DNA of 64,000 bases, taken from the NCBI RefSeq assembly GCF_003391135.1, contig NZ_CP031455.1:1550001-1614000 (forward strand), given 5' to 3'. Source of the stretch: Streptoverticillium olivoreticuli subsp. olivoreticuli (GTDB lineage Bacteria; Actinomycetota; Actinomycetes; Streptomycetales; Streptomycetaceae). Positions 8,207-15,417 of this stretch are shown here, in pieces (position 1 is the stretch's first letter; the number at the start of each line of letters is the position of its first letter). Both the position numbers and the translations under genes were made by a program. The notes below the pieces were generated by a model. The model was not told where the DNA came from, made no database searches, and was given only the letters and a program-made list of their open reading frames with translations.

Positions 8207-8800
8207 GTGCAGGGAATCGGGATCATCGGCCGGGCGCGCAGCGGCAAGGACACCGTGGCCGCCCGGCTGGTCGAAGCGCACGGATTTCAGCGCATGGCGC
8301 TGGCCGACCCGCTCAAGGACATGGCCCTCGGGGTAGACCCCGTGATCTGCTACGAGGCAGCACAGCTCGGGTACCGCCCCGTGCACCTCGCCGAGGCGGT
8401 ACGGGAATCCGGCTGGGAGACAGTCAAGGAGCGACATCCCGAGGCCCGCTGCTTCCTGCAGCGGCTCGGCACGGAAGGCGTGCGGGAGCACGTCAGCGCC
8501 AGCCACTGGGTGGACGCGCTGATCAACCAGGCCGAAGCGGTACGGCTGGCAGGGGACGGGCGCCCCGTCGTCGTGCCGGACGTCCGCTTCGACAACGAGG
8601 TCCGCGCCCTCGAAGCGCGAGGTTTCACCGTCTGGGCTGTCGAGCGAGCCGGCGTCAGCTTCATGGCGCACCAGTCAGAACAACTACCCCTAAAAGTGGG
8701 CGAGTTGACGATTTCAAATAACGGAACCCTTGCCGACCTCTACCGCCAGGTGGATGCAGCAATGGCGCGCACGAGGGAATACAAATGCGATACGCACTGA
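8207..8800 (+). CDS. Deoxynucleoside monophosphate kinase
   Basis: The 197-residue product starts at a GTG preceded by GGAGGGTGAGG. A P-loop is present near the N-terminus (IIGRARSGKDTVA, about residues 5-17), followed by a DPLKDMA motif and a distal VVPDVRFDNEVRALE motif. This set is characteristic of phage dNMP kinases, which phosphorylate dNMPs to dNDPs to feed phage DNA synthesis. A phage repeat element precedes it, suggesting it starts its own early transcription unit apart from the late lysis genes upstream. The substrate range cannot be told from sequence. Confidence 0.85.
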   Translation: MQGIGIIGRARSGKDTVAARLVEAHGFQRMALADPLKDMALGVDPVICYEAAQLGYRPVHLAEAVRESGWETVKERHPEARCFLQRLGTEGVREHVSASHWVDALINQAEAVRLAGDGRPVVVPDVRFDNEVRALEARGFTVWAVERAGVSFMAHQSEQLPLKVGELTISNNGTLADLYRQVDAAMARTREYKCDTH

Positions 8801-8973
8801 TCAAGCTACTCCGGGCGGTCCCCGCCGAGAACGTACTGAACACCGTGGACGAGCGTCCGCAGGCCACGGTGACACCGTGCGAGCTGCGCGAGCAGCGCGC
8901 GGCGGACGCCCGAGTACGCGCCGAGGTGCTCGGCTACCGGGACGGCGTGCCGTCCATCAATCGGGCTCGCTGA
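8785..8973 (+). CDS. Small phage protein, unknown
   Basis: This 62-residue product begins at an ATG inside the last codons of the kinase gene, so the two overlap by 16 bases and are probably co-translated. It is largely helical, with a basic N-terminus and an Arg/Ala-rich helix at the C-terminal half. No known motif is visible. Position suggests a small early gene. Confidence 0.45.
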   Translation: MRYALIKLLRAVPAENVLNTVDERPQATVTPCELREQRAADARVRAEVLGYRDGVPSINRAR

Positions 8974-9061
8974 CGCTCCCCCTGCCCCCGTGGCCGGTCT
9001 CCGGATCGGTCGTGGGGGCCATTTTCGTTTCCTGGTTGGTACGTCCCAGCCTCTGAAGGAG

Positions 9062-9123
9062 CGCGGTTGTCAAAACCGTCGGGGCACCGATGTCACTGCG
9101 GGTTCGAATCCCACAGTCTCCGC
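9062..9123 (+). ncRNA. tRNA-like 3' half with a UCA triplet
   Basis: The stretch holds an anticodon-arm-like hairpin (GCGGT...ACCGT, 7-base loop containing TCA), a short variable-arm-like hairpin (TCGG-GGCA-CCGA), a T-arm (GGGTTCGAATCCC) and a terminal TCTCCGCC. These are the features, in order, of the 3' two thirds of a type II (long variable arm) tRNA. No 5' acceptor strand matching AGTCTCC and no standard D-arm could be found upstream, and loop position 33 is G rather than U. It may be a decayed phage tRNA or an attachment-site-like fragment. A functional tRNA is unlikely. Confidence 0.35.
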
Positions 9124-9268
9124 CGAGACCAGCGTAGGCGCTGGTCAGAATGGGTGCCCCGAGTTGGGGCGACCCTTTCGCACTGTTGGTCTGTCTCACT
9201 CCGTGCCGTCGGATTCCCACTGCTGATCAGCGAGTGTGGACCAGACGTGGACAAGGTTCGGCGTCAGA

Positions 9269-10171
9269 TCAGAAGATGGCAGGACCGGCTGGGACCGACG
9301 TCCAGTCAAGGACGTTTGGGAGGGAGGTTCCCCGGATCCACGCGTCCAGCGCGCTCCGCCCTATGGGAGCTATCTTCTGCTGGATCGCGTATTCCAAGGC
9401 ACGTTTAGTGAAGCTGCCGGGGGTGACGACGGCTGGGAGGTCGGCGTGATGGATTTGACGGGCGGTCCCCCCGAGCTTGGCGACATCCTCAAAACCGACG
9501 GATCCACGAACGTAGCGTTTGCAATCGAAGACAAACCGGTACCCATCTGCCCTCTCAGCGATCACGTCCGCTCCCCGGTCGCCCGGCCGCCCATGCTCCT
9601 GTACTAGGCGAAGGCCGTCGCGATAACACAGATCAGCAACCAAACGCTCGAACTCCTGCGGAGTGAGCTCTTCCGCATCCTTTGCGCTGCGCACAGTTCG
9701 CAGACTGTAGAGCGGGGCGTCGACTGCTCCTTTCCCTCTCCCTGCCAAGATCCACAAATCGTTGGGTTGGCACAGCACTCTTATAGGGCTGCTGGCCTTG
9801 TGGGGCACGGTCGAATCCGCGATGTACTTTTCCAGATGCACTGCGATGCCGAGCCAAGGAGTGCTGCTATCTGACATCTCACACGCGGAGGTGACGCGCC
9901 ACACGCTTCCTGAGTAGTAGACACACACGGGTGGCCAGATCTGAGTTAGAGCGCGGGAGGGCACAGTATGGACGCTGCCGGGATCGATCCATCGGTCCGT
10001 GCAGTCCTCACGGCGACTATGGAGCCCGAATGAACGCTTGGTATCGACCTCTGGCATCCAATCGCCGGGCCTTGGCTCACCCTCTGCCCCAATGGGGCGG
10101 CCACAGATGAGGCAGTCTCCAGACCGCCTCATCTGGTGATCGCTGAACTCGCCAGACCGCAGGTTGGCCAT
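9269..10171 (-). CDS. Mrr-type restriction endonuclease-like protein
   Basis: This 300-residue gene runs against all neighbours, starting at an ATG preceded by GAGGGGGAAAG. The C-terminal ~120 residues carry the Mrr PD-(D/E)XK core: LTPQEFERLVADLC, then GDRGADVIAE, then FVFDCKRY, with a downstream helix ending in a VVTPGSFTKRALEYA segment. The N-terminal part has a CLICGRP motif and a later LHSRREDC, a possible zinc-binding site. Mrr-family enzymes cut modified or foreign DNA. Its strand, lower GC and position between phage modules mark it as cargo expressed from its own promoter, possibly in the lysogen against competing phages. The target is unknown. Confidence 0.8.
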   Translation of the reverse strand: MANLRSGEFSDHQMRRSGDCLICGRPIGAEGEPRPGDWMPEVDTKRSFGLHSRREDCTDRWIDPGSVHTVPSRALTQIWPPVCVYYSGSVWRVTSACEMSDSSTPWLGIAVHLEKYIADSTVPHKASSPIRVLCQPNDLWILAGRGKGAVDAPLYSLRTVRSAKDAEELTPQEFERLVADLCYRDGLRLVQEHGRPGDRGADVIAERADGYRFVFDCKRYVRGSVGFEDVAKLGGTARQIHHADLPAVVTPGSFTKRALEYAIQQKIAPIGRSALDAWIRGTSLPNVLDWTSVPAGPAIF

Positions 10172-10452
10172 CTTTCCCCCTCTTGATCACGCTGCTCTTG
10201 GCGAGGATATCCGCGAGGACTGACAGGCCAGCGCCGTGATCAATCTGAGGTTCACCAGCGCCAACCAGCGCCCTTGCGCCAGCCGTTGTCAGTCATGCTG
10301 GCCTCCGTTGGCTCCCTTCAGAGCCAACTCAAGGACAGGGGGCGGGGCTTTCGTGTACCTGGGGTGTCGACCACTTTCCGTCCACATGCGAGCAGCACAG
10401 AGTGACGATCGGAGGCTTGATCACGCTCGGAGAAGCTAGAAAACGGCTTCTC

Positions 10453-10513
10453 GAACCTTCTTTTCCTACGTGTGCATGAGGAAAGAAGGTTCCTGAAGCA
10501 GGTCTTCTGCTTC
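10453..10513. terminator. Two adjacent hairpins before the early region
   Basis: GAACCTTCTTTTCCT pairs with AGGAAAGAAGGTTC (one bulged T, 11-base loop), immediately followed by GAAGCA/TGCTTC with a 7-base loop. The first stem is A/T-rich inside and symmetric, so it could act in either direction. It insulates the Mrr-like gene from the early operon. Confidence 0.5.
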
Positions 10514-10527
10514 CTTGTCATCCACGC

Positions 10528-10547
10528 TGTACCCCTCCCGAACTCAA
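10528..10547 (+). promoter_or_regulatory. Phage repeat element, copy 2
   Basis: A copy of TGTACCCNNCCCGAACTCAA, 53 bases before the RecB-like gene. The next eight bases (GCCCTCCG) also resemble those of copies 1 and 3, so the conserved unit may be longer than 20 bp. Confidence 0.55.
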
Positions 10548-10599
10548 GCCCTCCGCAGACGACAACCCCCGCCGCGGCGGGGAGGGCGGAGAGGTACGG

Positions 10600-11394
10600 A
10601 TGGCAGGCGCGAACACGATCATGCGGGGCGGCTCACGGTTCTACGTGGAGCCCGAGAGCGGCATCAAGGCCCCCGGCGTCACGAGCATCATTTCGTGTCT
10701 CCCCAAGCCGTTCCTGGCCTTCTGGCAGGCCAAGATGACGGCCGAGTGCGCCGTGCAGAACCTCGGCTCCGTGGTGGGCCTGGCGCTGAACGACGCGGAC
10801 GGGGCGATCGACTATCTCAAGGGCGCGGCGCGGCGGTACACGCAGCAGCGCGCGGCCCTCGGCTCGGATGCCCACGACCTCTTCGAGCGCCTGGCGCGCG
10901 GTGAGACGGTGCGCCGAGTCCACCCCGACCTTGAACCGTACCGGGCGCATTTCGCGGAGTTCCTTGACCGTGCGCAGCCGGAATTCCTGCGCATGGAAGA
11001 CGTGGCGTGGAGCGACCGGCACACCTATGCCGGCTCCTTCGATGCCATCTGCCGTATCGACGGCGAGACCGTGATGCTCGACTACAAGACGTCGAAGGAC
11101 ACCTACGCGGACGTGTCCCTCCAGCTCACGGCCTACGCGCGGGCGGATCACATCATCGACGCCGAGGGCGAGAAGCACCCCATGCCGCAGTGCGACGCGG
11201 GCGCGGTGCTGCACGTGACCGCCGACCAGTGGGCCCTCAAGCCGGTGGAGATCTCGGACGAGGTGTTCGAGCACTTCCTGGCGCTGCGCAAGACGTTCGA
11301 CTGGGAGCGCGAGCGGTCGAAGGCGGTCATCGGCAAGCCCGTGATGTCCGGCGGCTCCACCCTGGTCACCGGTACCCAGCGCAGGGCCCGGTGA
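10600..11394 (+). CDS. PD-(D/E)XK nuclease, RecB/Cas4-like exonuclease
   Basis: The 264-residue product carries the nuclease core SFDAICRIDGETVMLDYKTSK at about residues 145-165 (Asp, Asp and Lys of the PD-(D/E)XK fold), followed by the QLTAYA helix typical of RecB-like nucleases. Phage enzymes of this type resect DNA ends for recombination or replication. It opens the early/replication block, and its stop overlaps the start of a tiny membrane peptide gene. No partner annealing protein of RecT or Erf type was recognised in the window. Confidence 0.8.
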   Translation: MAGANTIMRGGSRFYVEPESGIKAPGVTSIISCLPKPFLAFWQAKMTAECAVQNLGSVVGLALNDADGAIDYLKGAARRYTQQRAALGSDAHDLFERLARGETVRRVHPDLEPYRAHFAEFLDRAQPEFLRMEDVAWSDRHTYAGSFDAICRIDGETVMLDYKTSKDTYADVSLQLTAYARADHIIDAEGEKHPMPQCDAGAVLHVTADQWALKPVEISDEVFEHFLALRKTFDWERERSKAVIGKPVMSGGSTLVTGTQRRAR

Positions 11395-11465
11395 CATCCG
11401 AGCCCGCTGTGGTCGTGGCCCTGGTCGCAGCCGTACTGCTGTGGGCCCTGCTGCCCCGGCGCTGA
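11391..11465 (+). CDS. 24-residue single-span peptide
   Basis: A GTG overlaps the upstream stop (GTGA), the same coupling geometry used elsewhere in this phage. The 24 codons encode a short polar start, one uninterrupted hydrophobic span (VVVALVAAVLLWALL) and a PRR end, which is a perfect positive-inside membrane peptide. The ribosome-binding site is weak. It may be a superinfection or membrane-modulating micropeptide, or chance; conservation would decide. Confidence 0.35.
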   Translation: MTSEPAVVVALVAAVLLWALLPRR

Positions 11466-11470
11466 GTGGC

Positions 11471-11490
11471 TGTACCCCGCCCGAACTCAA
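11471..11490 (+). promoter_or_regulatory. Phage repeat element, copy 3
   Basis: A copy of TGTACCCNNCCCGAACTCAA beginning five bases after the micropeptide stop and about 93 bases before the gp3-like gene, leaving room for a leader. Confidence 0.55.
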
Positions 11491-11583
11491 GTCCTCCGAG
11501 AGGGAGGCGCGCAGGCCCGGCTGAGCCGTTGACCGCGCCTTTCTCCGCTCTCAATCAACGCAGTACAGAGCACGGAGACTTAC

Positions 11584-12276
11584 TTGAGCCTGCGCATTTT
11601 CGAGACCGACCCCGAGAGCCGGCCGAAGCCGCGTTTCAGCAGCGACACGGTGGGGCGCTTCCGGTCGGGCCGGATGGCGGGCAACCGCCCGGAATCGCTG
11701 AGCACCTGGCGCGTGACGACCGGAGACCCCGAGGTCGCCGACGCCATCGCCAAGGCGTACGGCGGCTCCCCGGAGGCGTGGGAGACCTCCGCCGAGGACG
11801 GCCTGGAAGTCGTCACCGAAGCCGAGTCCGTGAAGATCATCATCGACGGCACGCACACCGTCCGTTCCCGCATGGTGCTGTGGGGCCGGCAGGGCCCCAT
11901 CCACGAGTGCGACGGCGTCGAATTCCTCAGCCCCGAGGAAGACAGGGGCCAGCCGTGCGGCTGCCCCGCGCTGCTGGCGGACCGCAAGGCAGCGGCCAAG
12001 ACCGGGCGGGGCCCGGCACCCTCGGTCGAAGTCACGTTCCGCCTCGCCTCCGATCCCGACCTCGGGCGCTTCCGGTTCGTCTCCGGCTCGTGGGAGCTGG
12101 TGAAGGTCCTGCACGAGATCGAGAACAAGCTGGACCAGGTGGGCGGCCCCGCGCTGTGCACGCTCCGGCTCGAACTCGTCGAGTTCCAGACCAAGAGCGG
12201 CATCGACGTGCGTTACCGCAAGCCCGTGATCGACGTCCACAAGCCCGCCCCCGTGGCCGACGAGGCCCCGTTCTGA
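11584..12276 (+). CDS. phiC31 gp3-like recombination directionality factor
   Basis: This 230-residue protein starts at TTG with GGAG upstream. The pattern SLRIFETDPESRPKPRF, then RFRSGRMAGNRPESLSTWRV, and a CGCPALLADRK motif near residue 120 matches the Gp3-like family as I know it from phiC31/BT1 and related actinophages. In those phages gp3 binds the serine integrase and switches it to excision. The HECDG...CGCP cysteines could bind metal. The early location matches gp3. Some members are thought to have replication roles too, so an excision role here is inferred and depends on a serine integrase outside the window. Confidence 0.7.
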   Translation: MSLRIFETDPESRPKPRFSSDTVGRFRSGRMAGNRPESLSTWRVTTGDPEVADAIAKAYGGSPEAWETSAEDGLEVVTEAESVKIIIDGTHTVRSRMVLWGRQGPIHECDGVEFLSPEEDRGQPCGCPALLADRKAAAKTGRGPAPSVEVTFRLASDPDLGRFRFVSGSWELVKVLHEIENKLDQVGGPALCTLRLELVEFQTKSGIDVRYRKPVIDVHKPAPVADEAPF

Positions 12277-12302
12277 CACCCACTGGTGGATTCCCCCCTG
12301 GG

Positions 12303-12328
12303 CCCGCCGGTGACATGACCGCGGCGGG
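12303..12328 (+). terminator. GC hairpin after gp3-like gene
   Basis: CCCGCCGGT pairs with ACC-GC-GGCGGG (two-base bulge) around a six-base loop. There is no T tract. Confidence 0.4.
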
Positions 12329-12364
12329 TCTCCAGTCCTCAAGTTACTCATGGAGAAAGTCAGG

Positions 12365-12637
12365 TTGAGCACCACCACGCTCCCGCGCCGCATGCTGACG
12401 GCCGAGGAGATCATGCGGTTCCCCTTCCGTCAGGACCTGCTGCCCGGCATGGCGGACCTGCACCCCTCCACCGGCACCGGCAACAGCTCCGCCAAGCTCA
12501 ACGAGGCCAAGGTGCGGGCCATCCGGTCGGCCGCCGCAGCCGGCGCGCACCTGGCAGCCCTGGGCCACGCGTTCGGGATCTCCGAGCGGGCGGCACGCCA
12601 CATCGTGGACGGCACGAGCTGGCGGCACGTCCGGTAG
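12365..12637 (+). CDS. Small helix-turn-helix protein
   Basis: The TTG at 12365 is preferred because GGAGAAAG precedes it; an ATG at 12350 lies on top of that site and lacks its own. The product has 90 residues. The C-terminal half, KLNEAKVRAIRSAAAAGAHL then ALGHAFGISERAARHIV, is a recognisable helix-turn-helix of the kind found beside phage HNH and replication genes. It could bind DNA at the origin or regulate the block. Its stop (TAG) overlaps the next gene's GTG. Confidence 0.55.
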   Translation: MSTTTLPRRMLTAEEIMRFPFRQDLLPGMADLHPSTGTGNSSAKLNEAKVRAIRSAAAAGAHLAALGHAFGISERAARHIVDGTSWRHVR

Positions 12638-12996
12638 TGGCGAACGCGCACAAGGCCAAGGGCACGGCCTGGGAATCGGCCCTGCGCGGCTACCTCAACG
12701 AGGGGCTGACCGACCGCAATGCCCAGGTACGCCGCAACGTGCAGACAGGCGTCAACGACATCGGCGACCTGGACGCCTACCCCTTCACCGGCGAAGCGAA
12801 GGCGGTCAAGGCGTACGACCTCGCCGACTTCGTGGAGCAGGCCAACCGCGAGGCCCGCAACGCCCAGATGCCGTTCGGTGTCGCGCTGATCAAGCGACCG
12901 CGCAAGGGCGTCGGCGACGGCTACGCCGTGATGGACGTGCGCACTTTCCGCCGGGTCCGGGCCCGGCTTCTGGGGGTCGATACCCCCGACGACTGA
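12637..12996 (+). CDS. Holliday junction resolvase-like nuclease
   Basis: The 119-residue product starts at a GTG overlapping the previous stop. GTAWESALRGYL near the N-terminus, then NDIGDLDAYPFTGEAKA (Asp, Glu and Lys of a PD-(D/E)XK site, about residues 40-54) and a helix DFVEQANREA follow. This arrangement is that of small archaeal/phage Hjc-type resolvases and VRR-like nucleases. It would cut branched DNA before packaging. Neighbouring polymerase and primase genes fit a replication-recombination role. Confidence 0.65.
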   Translation: MANAHKAKGTAWESALRGYLNEGLTDRNAQVRRNVQTGVNDIGDLDAYPFTGEAKAVKAYDLADFVEQANREARNAQMPFGVALIKRPRKGVGDGYAVMDVRTFRRVRARLLGVDTPDD

Positions 12997-13011
12997 GGAG
13001 AGAGAAAGCAA

Positions 13012-15405
13012 GTGGAGTTCCGTTCGATCCTGGCGCGCTTCGAGGACGTCTCGGAACATGCAGACGGCGGGTACCTGGCCCGGTGCGCCGGCCACCCCGA
13101 CAGCCGCCCCTCCCTGCGCATCTGGCGCGGCGAGGACCACAAGGTCCGCATGACCTGCCGGGCGAACTGCCCGACGGAGCACGTGCTGAAGGCCGCGGAC
13201 CTGACCTTCGCCGACCTCTTCGACGCCGAAGGGGAGGGCCTGACCGTAGCGGCGCAGCGGCCGTCCCCCGTGGGCCCGGCAGAGGTCGCCGGCCTTCGGG
13301 TGTGGCTGGACGAGCGGATGATGGCCGCCGGCGACCGTGTGTACGGCTACGTGGCCGAGCGCTTCGGGCTGACCGCGCAGCAGGCGCAGACGCTGGAGCT
13401 GGGCGAGTGGCAACCGGCCGCGGAGTACCCGGAGTTCATCTCCGACACCTTCGCCCGCTTCCCTCGCCTGGTCGTCCCCCTCATCGGATTCGACGGCGTC
13501 GCACGCGGGGCACAGGGCCGTGACATCTCGGGCCGCTGCCCGGCGCGCTGGGTGTCGCTCGCCAACATCGACGGCGGCACCTGGGCCAAGTACGGGGTGT
13601 TCAAGGGCGGTGCCGGCTTCGACACCGTCATCATCACCGAAGGTCCCTCGGACGCCCTGACGGCCGCCGCGGCCGGCTACGACGCGGTGGCCGTGCGCGG
13701 GGCGGGCCTGGCCCGCAACGAGGTTCTGGTGGCCGAGCTGGCGGCGGGCCTGGGTGACCGTGACGTCGTCCTGGCCGGCGACCGCGACCGCGCGGGGGAC
13801 TCCTTCACCGACGACCTCGCGCATGCCCTGGCACGGGCCGGTGTGATGGTTCGCCGTCTCGACGGCATCCCGGAGGGCCTGGACCTGACGGAGTGGCGGG
13901 AAGCGGACCCGGAAGCGTTCGCAGGCAGGCTGCACCGAGCCGTACGGGCGGCACAGCCGGTCAAGACCGCCGAGCCCGAGCCGGCCGCCGCACCGGCCGG
14001 TGGGGAGAGCCCCCGGCCGCTTCCGCTGACCGACCTCGGCAACGCCGAGCGCCTTTACCAAAAACTCGGCGGACACGTCCGCATGGTTCCCGGGGCGGGT
14101 GTTTTCAAATGGGAGGGCCGCAAGTGGGCGCAGGTGCCGACCGAGGCCCTGTACGCCGATGTGCGCGCCGTCATCAAGGAAATGGCCGCCGAGCCCGGAC
14201 ACGCCAACCCCGATGCGCTGGCGAAGTGGACAAGCCTTTCCCAGGGAGCACAGCGCGTGCGGGGGATGGTGGACATGCTGTCCTCCATCCCTGGTGTCTA
14301 CGCGAGCGTGGAACAGTTTGACGCCGACCCGCGCCAACTCGCCTTCCGCAACGGAATGGTGGACCTGGCAACGGGCCAACTGCGTGACCATCAGCCCCAG
14401 GACATGAACACGTTCTACGTGGATGTGGACTTCAACCCGCAGGCCACGGCTCCCCGGTGGGAACGGTTCCTGCGGGAATGCCACCCGGACAGCGAGGCCA
14501 TGCCGGGATTCCTGCAAGAGCTGACCGGATACGGGCTTTCGGGCCATTCGGTAGAACGCTGCTTTGTCATGCATGTGGGCCCCACGACCAATGGAAAGAC
14601 CACGTTCACGGCGACGCTTGAGGATGTTTTCGGCGCTGCCGCACACCGCGTAGATGCCTCGCTTTTCCAGCGTCGGCGGGAGTCGGGCGGGCCGCGCGCG
14701 GACATCGTCGGCCTGCGCGGCAAGCGGCTGGTGATCAGCTCGGAGTGGCCGGCGTCCATGCCGCTGGACCAAGCCCTGATGAAGGCGATCACCGGTGACC
14801 AGACCATCAGTGCGCGCGGTGTCTATGCCCGCAACGAGATCGTCTTCCGCCCTACCTGCCTGGTGCAGGTGGACACGAATTACTGCCCGGATGTGGATGC
14901 GACCGATGCCGCGCTGTGGCAGCGCGTCCGGGTCATCCCATGGGAGCAGGATTTCCGGGGCCGCGAGGACCGGCACCTTCAGTCCGCGCTCCGGCGCGAG
15001 CGCGAAGGAATCGCCGCTTGGGCGGTGGCCGGGGCGGTCCGCTGGTTCGAAAAGCATGAAGCCGGAAAGGGTCTGGACTTCCCCTCGGCCGTCGAGACGC
15101 GGACGGCCCACTACCGCGATGCCTCGCACCCGCTGTCCGGATTCATCGGCGAGGAATTCAGCGTGGAGTCCGGCGCTTTCACGAGCCGGCCGGTGACGTG
15201 GGAGCGATATCGCACCTGGGTCGAGGAGTGCGGCATCAAGCATCCCATGACCCGCAACCGGTTCTACGACGCCGTGCGGTCATTCCCCGGCGTGACGGAA
15301 GGTCAAGGCACGGGAGCCGACAAGGGGCAGCGCGGATTCCGCAATCTCCTGGACCTCTCCAAACCCGCACAGCGGGGCTCCGGAATCTTCGGGGGCGATA
15401 ACTAA
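13012..15405 (+). CDS. Phage primase-helicase (Toprim plus SF3 helicase)
   Basis: The product has 797 residues. An N-terminal CHC2-like zinc site is visible (C25-x2-H28 ... C49-x3-C53). A Toprim core follows, with the catalytic Glu in VIITEGPSDAL near residue 205 and the DRDRAG acidic motif near 253. The C-terminal half is a P4/D5-type SF3 helicase with Walker A GPTTNGKTT at about 523-531. It therefore makes primers and unwinds DNA at the phage fork. The gene lies 12 bases before the DNA polymerase gene, so the two form a replisome pair. Confidence 0.88.
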   Translation: MEFRSILARFEDVSEHADGGYLARCAGHPDSRPSLRIWRGEDHKVRMTCRANCPTEHVLKAADLTFADLFDAEGEGLTVAAQRPSPVGPAEVAGLRVWLDERMMAAGDRVYGYVAERFGLTAQQAQTLELGEWQPAAEYPEFISDTFARFPRLVVPLIGFDGVARGAQGRDISGRCPARWVSLANIDGGTWAKYGVFKGGAGFDTVIITEGPSDALTAAAAGYDAVAVRGAGLARNEVLVAELAAGLGDRDVVLAGDRDRAGDSFTDDLAHALARAGVMVRRLDGIPEGLDLTEWREADPEAFAGRLHRAVRAAQPVKTAEPEPAAAPAGGESPRPLPLTDLGNAERLYQKLGGHVRMVPGAGVFKWEGRKWAQVPTEALYADVRAVIKEMAAEPGHANPDALAKWTSLSQGAQRVRGMVDMLSSIPGVYASVEQFDADPRQLAFRNGMVDLATGQLRDHQPQDMNTFYVDVDFNPQATAPRWERFLRECHPDSEAMPGFLQELTGYGLSGHSVERCFVMHVGPTTNGKTTFTATLEDVFGAAAHRVDASLFQRRRESGGPRADIVGLRGKRLVISSEWPASMPLDQALMKAITGDQTISARGVYARNEIVFRPTCLVQVDTNYCPDVDATDAALWQRVRVIPWEQDFRGREDRHLQSALRREREGIAAWAVAGAVRWFEKHEAGKGLDFPSAVETRTAHYRDASHPLSGFIGEEFSVESGAFTSRPVTWERYRTWVEECGIKHPMTRNRFYDAVRSFPGVTEGQGTGADKGQRGFRNLLDLSKPAQRGSGIFGGDN

Positions 15406-15417
15406 AGGAAAGACGTT

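Larger units (their letters stand above)
10172..10599. other. Non-coding gap rich in inverted repeats
   Basis: No convincing gene lies in this 428-base stretch. It contains the promoter region of the Mrr-like gene (right to left), a perfect inverted repeat TTGGCTC/GAGCCAA at 10308-10327, and the two hairpins and phage repeat element listed separately. A perfect 16-base palindrome CCCCGCCGCGGCGGGG lies at about 10566, just before the next gene. Confidence 0.5.

Noticed and set aside
9035..9123. Complete functional tRNA (Sec/Ser type)
   Set aside because: No 5' acceptor strand complementary to AGTCTCC, no normal D-arm, and G instead of U at loop position 33.
8990..9226. 78-codon frame across the tRNA-like segment
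   Set aside because: No start site and its reading conflicts with the RNA-like structure; considered chance.
12430..15243. 937-codon open frame on the - strand
   Set aside because: Antisense shadow of the primase-helicase; no ribosome-binding site and no domain.
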